Source: DATJLY01 sp035604195
GTDB taxonomy: Bacteria; Pseudomonadota; Alphaproteobacteria; ATCC43930; CGMCC-115725
Direction of reading: 5' to 3'
DNA length: 13,679 bases
Assembly (NCBI GenBank): GCA_035604195.1
Contig: DATNIY010000032.1
Location: forward strand, 1 to 13,679
Part shown: one piece after another, positions 13,368 through 13,679 of the stretch
How positions within the stretch are numbered: the first letter of the stretch is position 1
Layout of the letters: the number at the start of each line of letters is the position of its first letter
The notes under the pieces: generated by a model
The model's input: only the letters and a program-made list of their open reading frames with translations
What the model was told of the DNA's origin: nothing
Databases searched by the model: none
Program-made: the position numbers and the translations under genes

Positions 13368-13679
13368 TCAGGCGGCGGTGGCGGCGCCGTGCCGCTTCTG
13401 CTCGATCATCTGCAGGTAGCTTTCGAGCCGGTTCTTGACGTTGGCCGGCGAGAAGTAGCGGGGATCGACGAGATCGGTCTCGATGAAGGCGGCGGGCTTG
13501 CCGGTGCGGCGCTCGATCTCGCGCAGCACCAGGAGCTGACCGGCCGAGAAGCTGTTGCAGCTTTTGATCGAGTTGATCAGGAGCCCATCGGCTTCGTACT
13601 CGTTGATGTACTTTTCGATGAGATCGATGCGTCCCGGCAGATTGCGGTTGGTGTAGCAGCCGAGGCAATACTGCGCGAG
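13368..13679 (-). CDS. bcrB: Benzoyl-CoA reductase subunit B (BadE/BcrB), C-terminal end only
   Basis: Only the last 103 residues are in the window; the gene runs off the right edge. The visible part has the subunit pattern CLGCYTN, then INEYEADGLLINSIKSCNSF, IERRTGKPAAFIETD and FSPANVKNRLESY, ending in an Ala-rich tail. BcrB and BcrC form the heterodimer that binds benzoyl-CoA and the active-site cluster; the cysteines in CLGC and SIKSC are the sort of residues that coordinate it. Position immediately before bcrA, the order bcrC-B-A-D known from Thauera, supports BcrB rather than BcrC. bcrC is expected further right. Confidence 0.92.
   Translation of the reverse strand, partial: LAQYCLGCYTNRNLPGRIDLIEKYINEYEADGLLINSIKSCNSFSAGQLLVLREIERRTGKPAAFIETDLVDPRYFSPANVKNRLESYLQMIEQKRHGAATAA

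Noticed and set aside
12262..13419. Long plus-strand open frame opposite bcrA.
   Set aside because: Antisense shadow; its translation has no recognisable domain, while BcrA is complete on the minus strand.
10904..13679. Azoarcus-type (BzdNOPQ) benzoyl-CoA reductase or a 2-hydroxyacyl-CoA dehydratase with its activator.
   Set aside because: Gene order B-A-D-ferredoxin, the 437- and 280-residue ATPase subunits and their motifs fit the Thauera/Rhodopseudomonas (Bcr/Bad) type.
1..13679. CRISPR arrays, tRNA or rRNA genes, insertion sequences, integrases.
   Set aside because: No regular repeat-spacer pattern, no cloverleaf-like sequence and no transposase or recombinase motif was seen on either strand.

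Overview
This 13.7 kb window is GC-rich, densely packed DNA that looks like part of an anaerobic aromatic-acid catabolic island from a proteobacterium, most likely an alphaproteobacterium. That guess rests on the GC-rich codon use, the Rhodopseudomonas/Thauera-type benzoyl-CoA reductase (gene order, subunit sizes, companion ferredoxin), and an Rrf2 regulator plus GNAT acetyltransferase pair resembling BadM/BadL of Rhodopseudomonas palustris. The taxonomic call is inference from gene content.

Left block (88-2691, minus strand): a periplasmic substrate-binding protein of the branched-chain amino-acid ABC family, probably for an aromatic acid (88-1257); a small 60-residue protein of unknown function (1358-1540); a regulatory gap holding a perfect FNR/AadR-type box (1624-1637) and a TATAAT hexamer; an Rrf2-family repressor without cysteines (1712-2173); and a GNAT acetyltransferase (2218-2691). 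A gap of about 440 bp (2692-3134) separates this block from the next and holds a second perfect FNR-type box (3044-3057) and a 17-bp dyad (3101-3117).

Central block (3135-10784, plus strand): a tightly spaced run, often with ATGA overlaps or gaps of a few bases, encoding a FlK-like hot-dog acyl-CoA thioesterase, a three-subunit molybdenum/iron-sulfur phenylacetyl-CoA:acceptor oxidoreductase (PadB, PadC, PadD), a phenylacetate-CoA ligase, a hemerythrin-domain protein, and two more GNAT acetyltransferases.

Right block (10904-13679, minus strand, convergent): a 2[4Fe-4S] ferredoxin, BcrD, BcrA and the C-terminal end of BcrB, i.e. the distal end of an ATP-dependent benzoyl-CoA reductase operon. 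A strong hairpin lies between the convergent operons.

Putting these together: phenylacetate is taken up, activated to phenylacetyl-CoA by the ligase, and oxidised at the alpha carbon by PadBCD with electrons passing to quinone. The product phenylglyoxylate would be converted to benzoyl-CoA by an enzyme not in the window (PadEFGHI in Aromatoleum/Thauera), and benzoyl-CoA is reduced by BcrCBAD using ferredoxin and ATP. Oxygen control appears to act through two FNR-type boxes, effector control through the Rrf2/GNAT pair, and the hemerythrin may guard the oxygen-labile enzymes. The least described part is the regulatory layer: one Rrf2 regulator, three related GNATs and a dyad operator placed just downstream of an FNR-dependent promoter.
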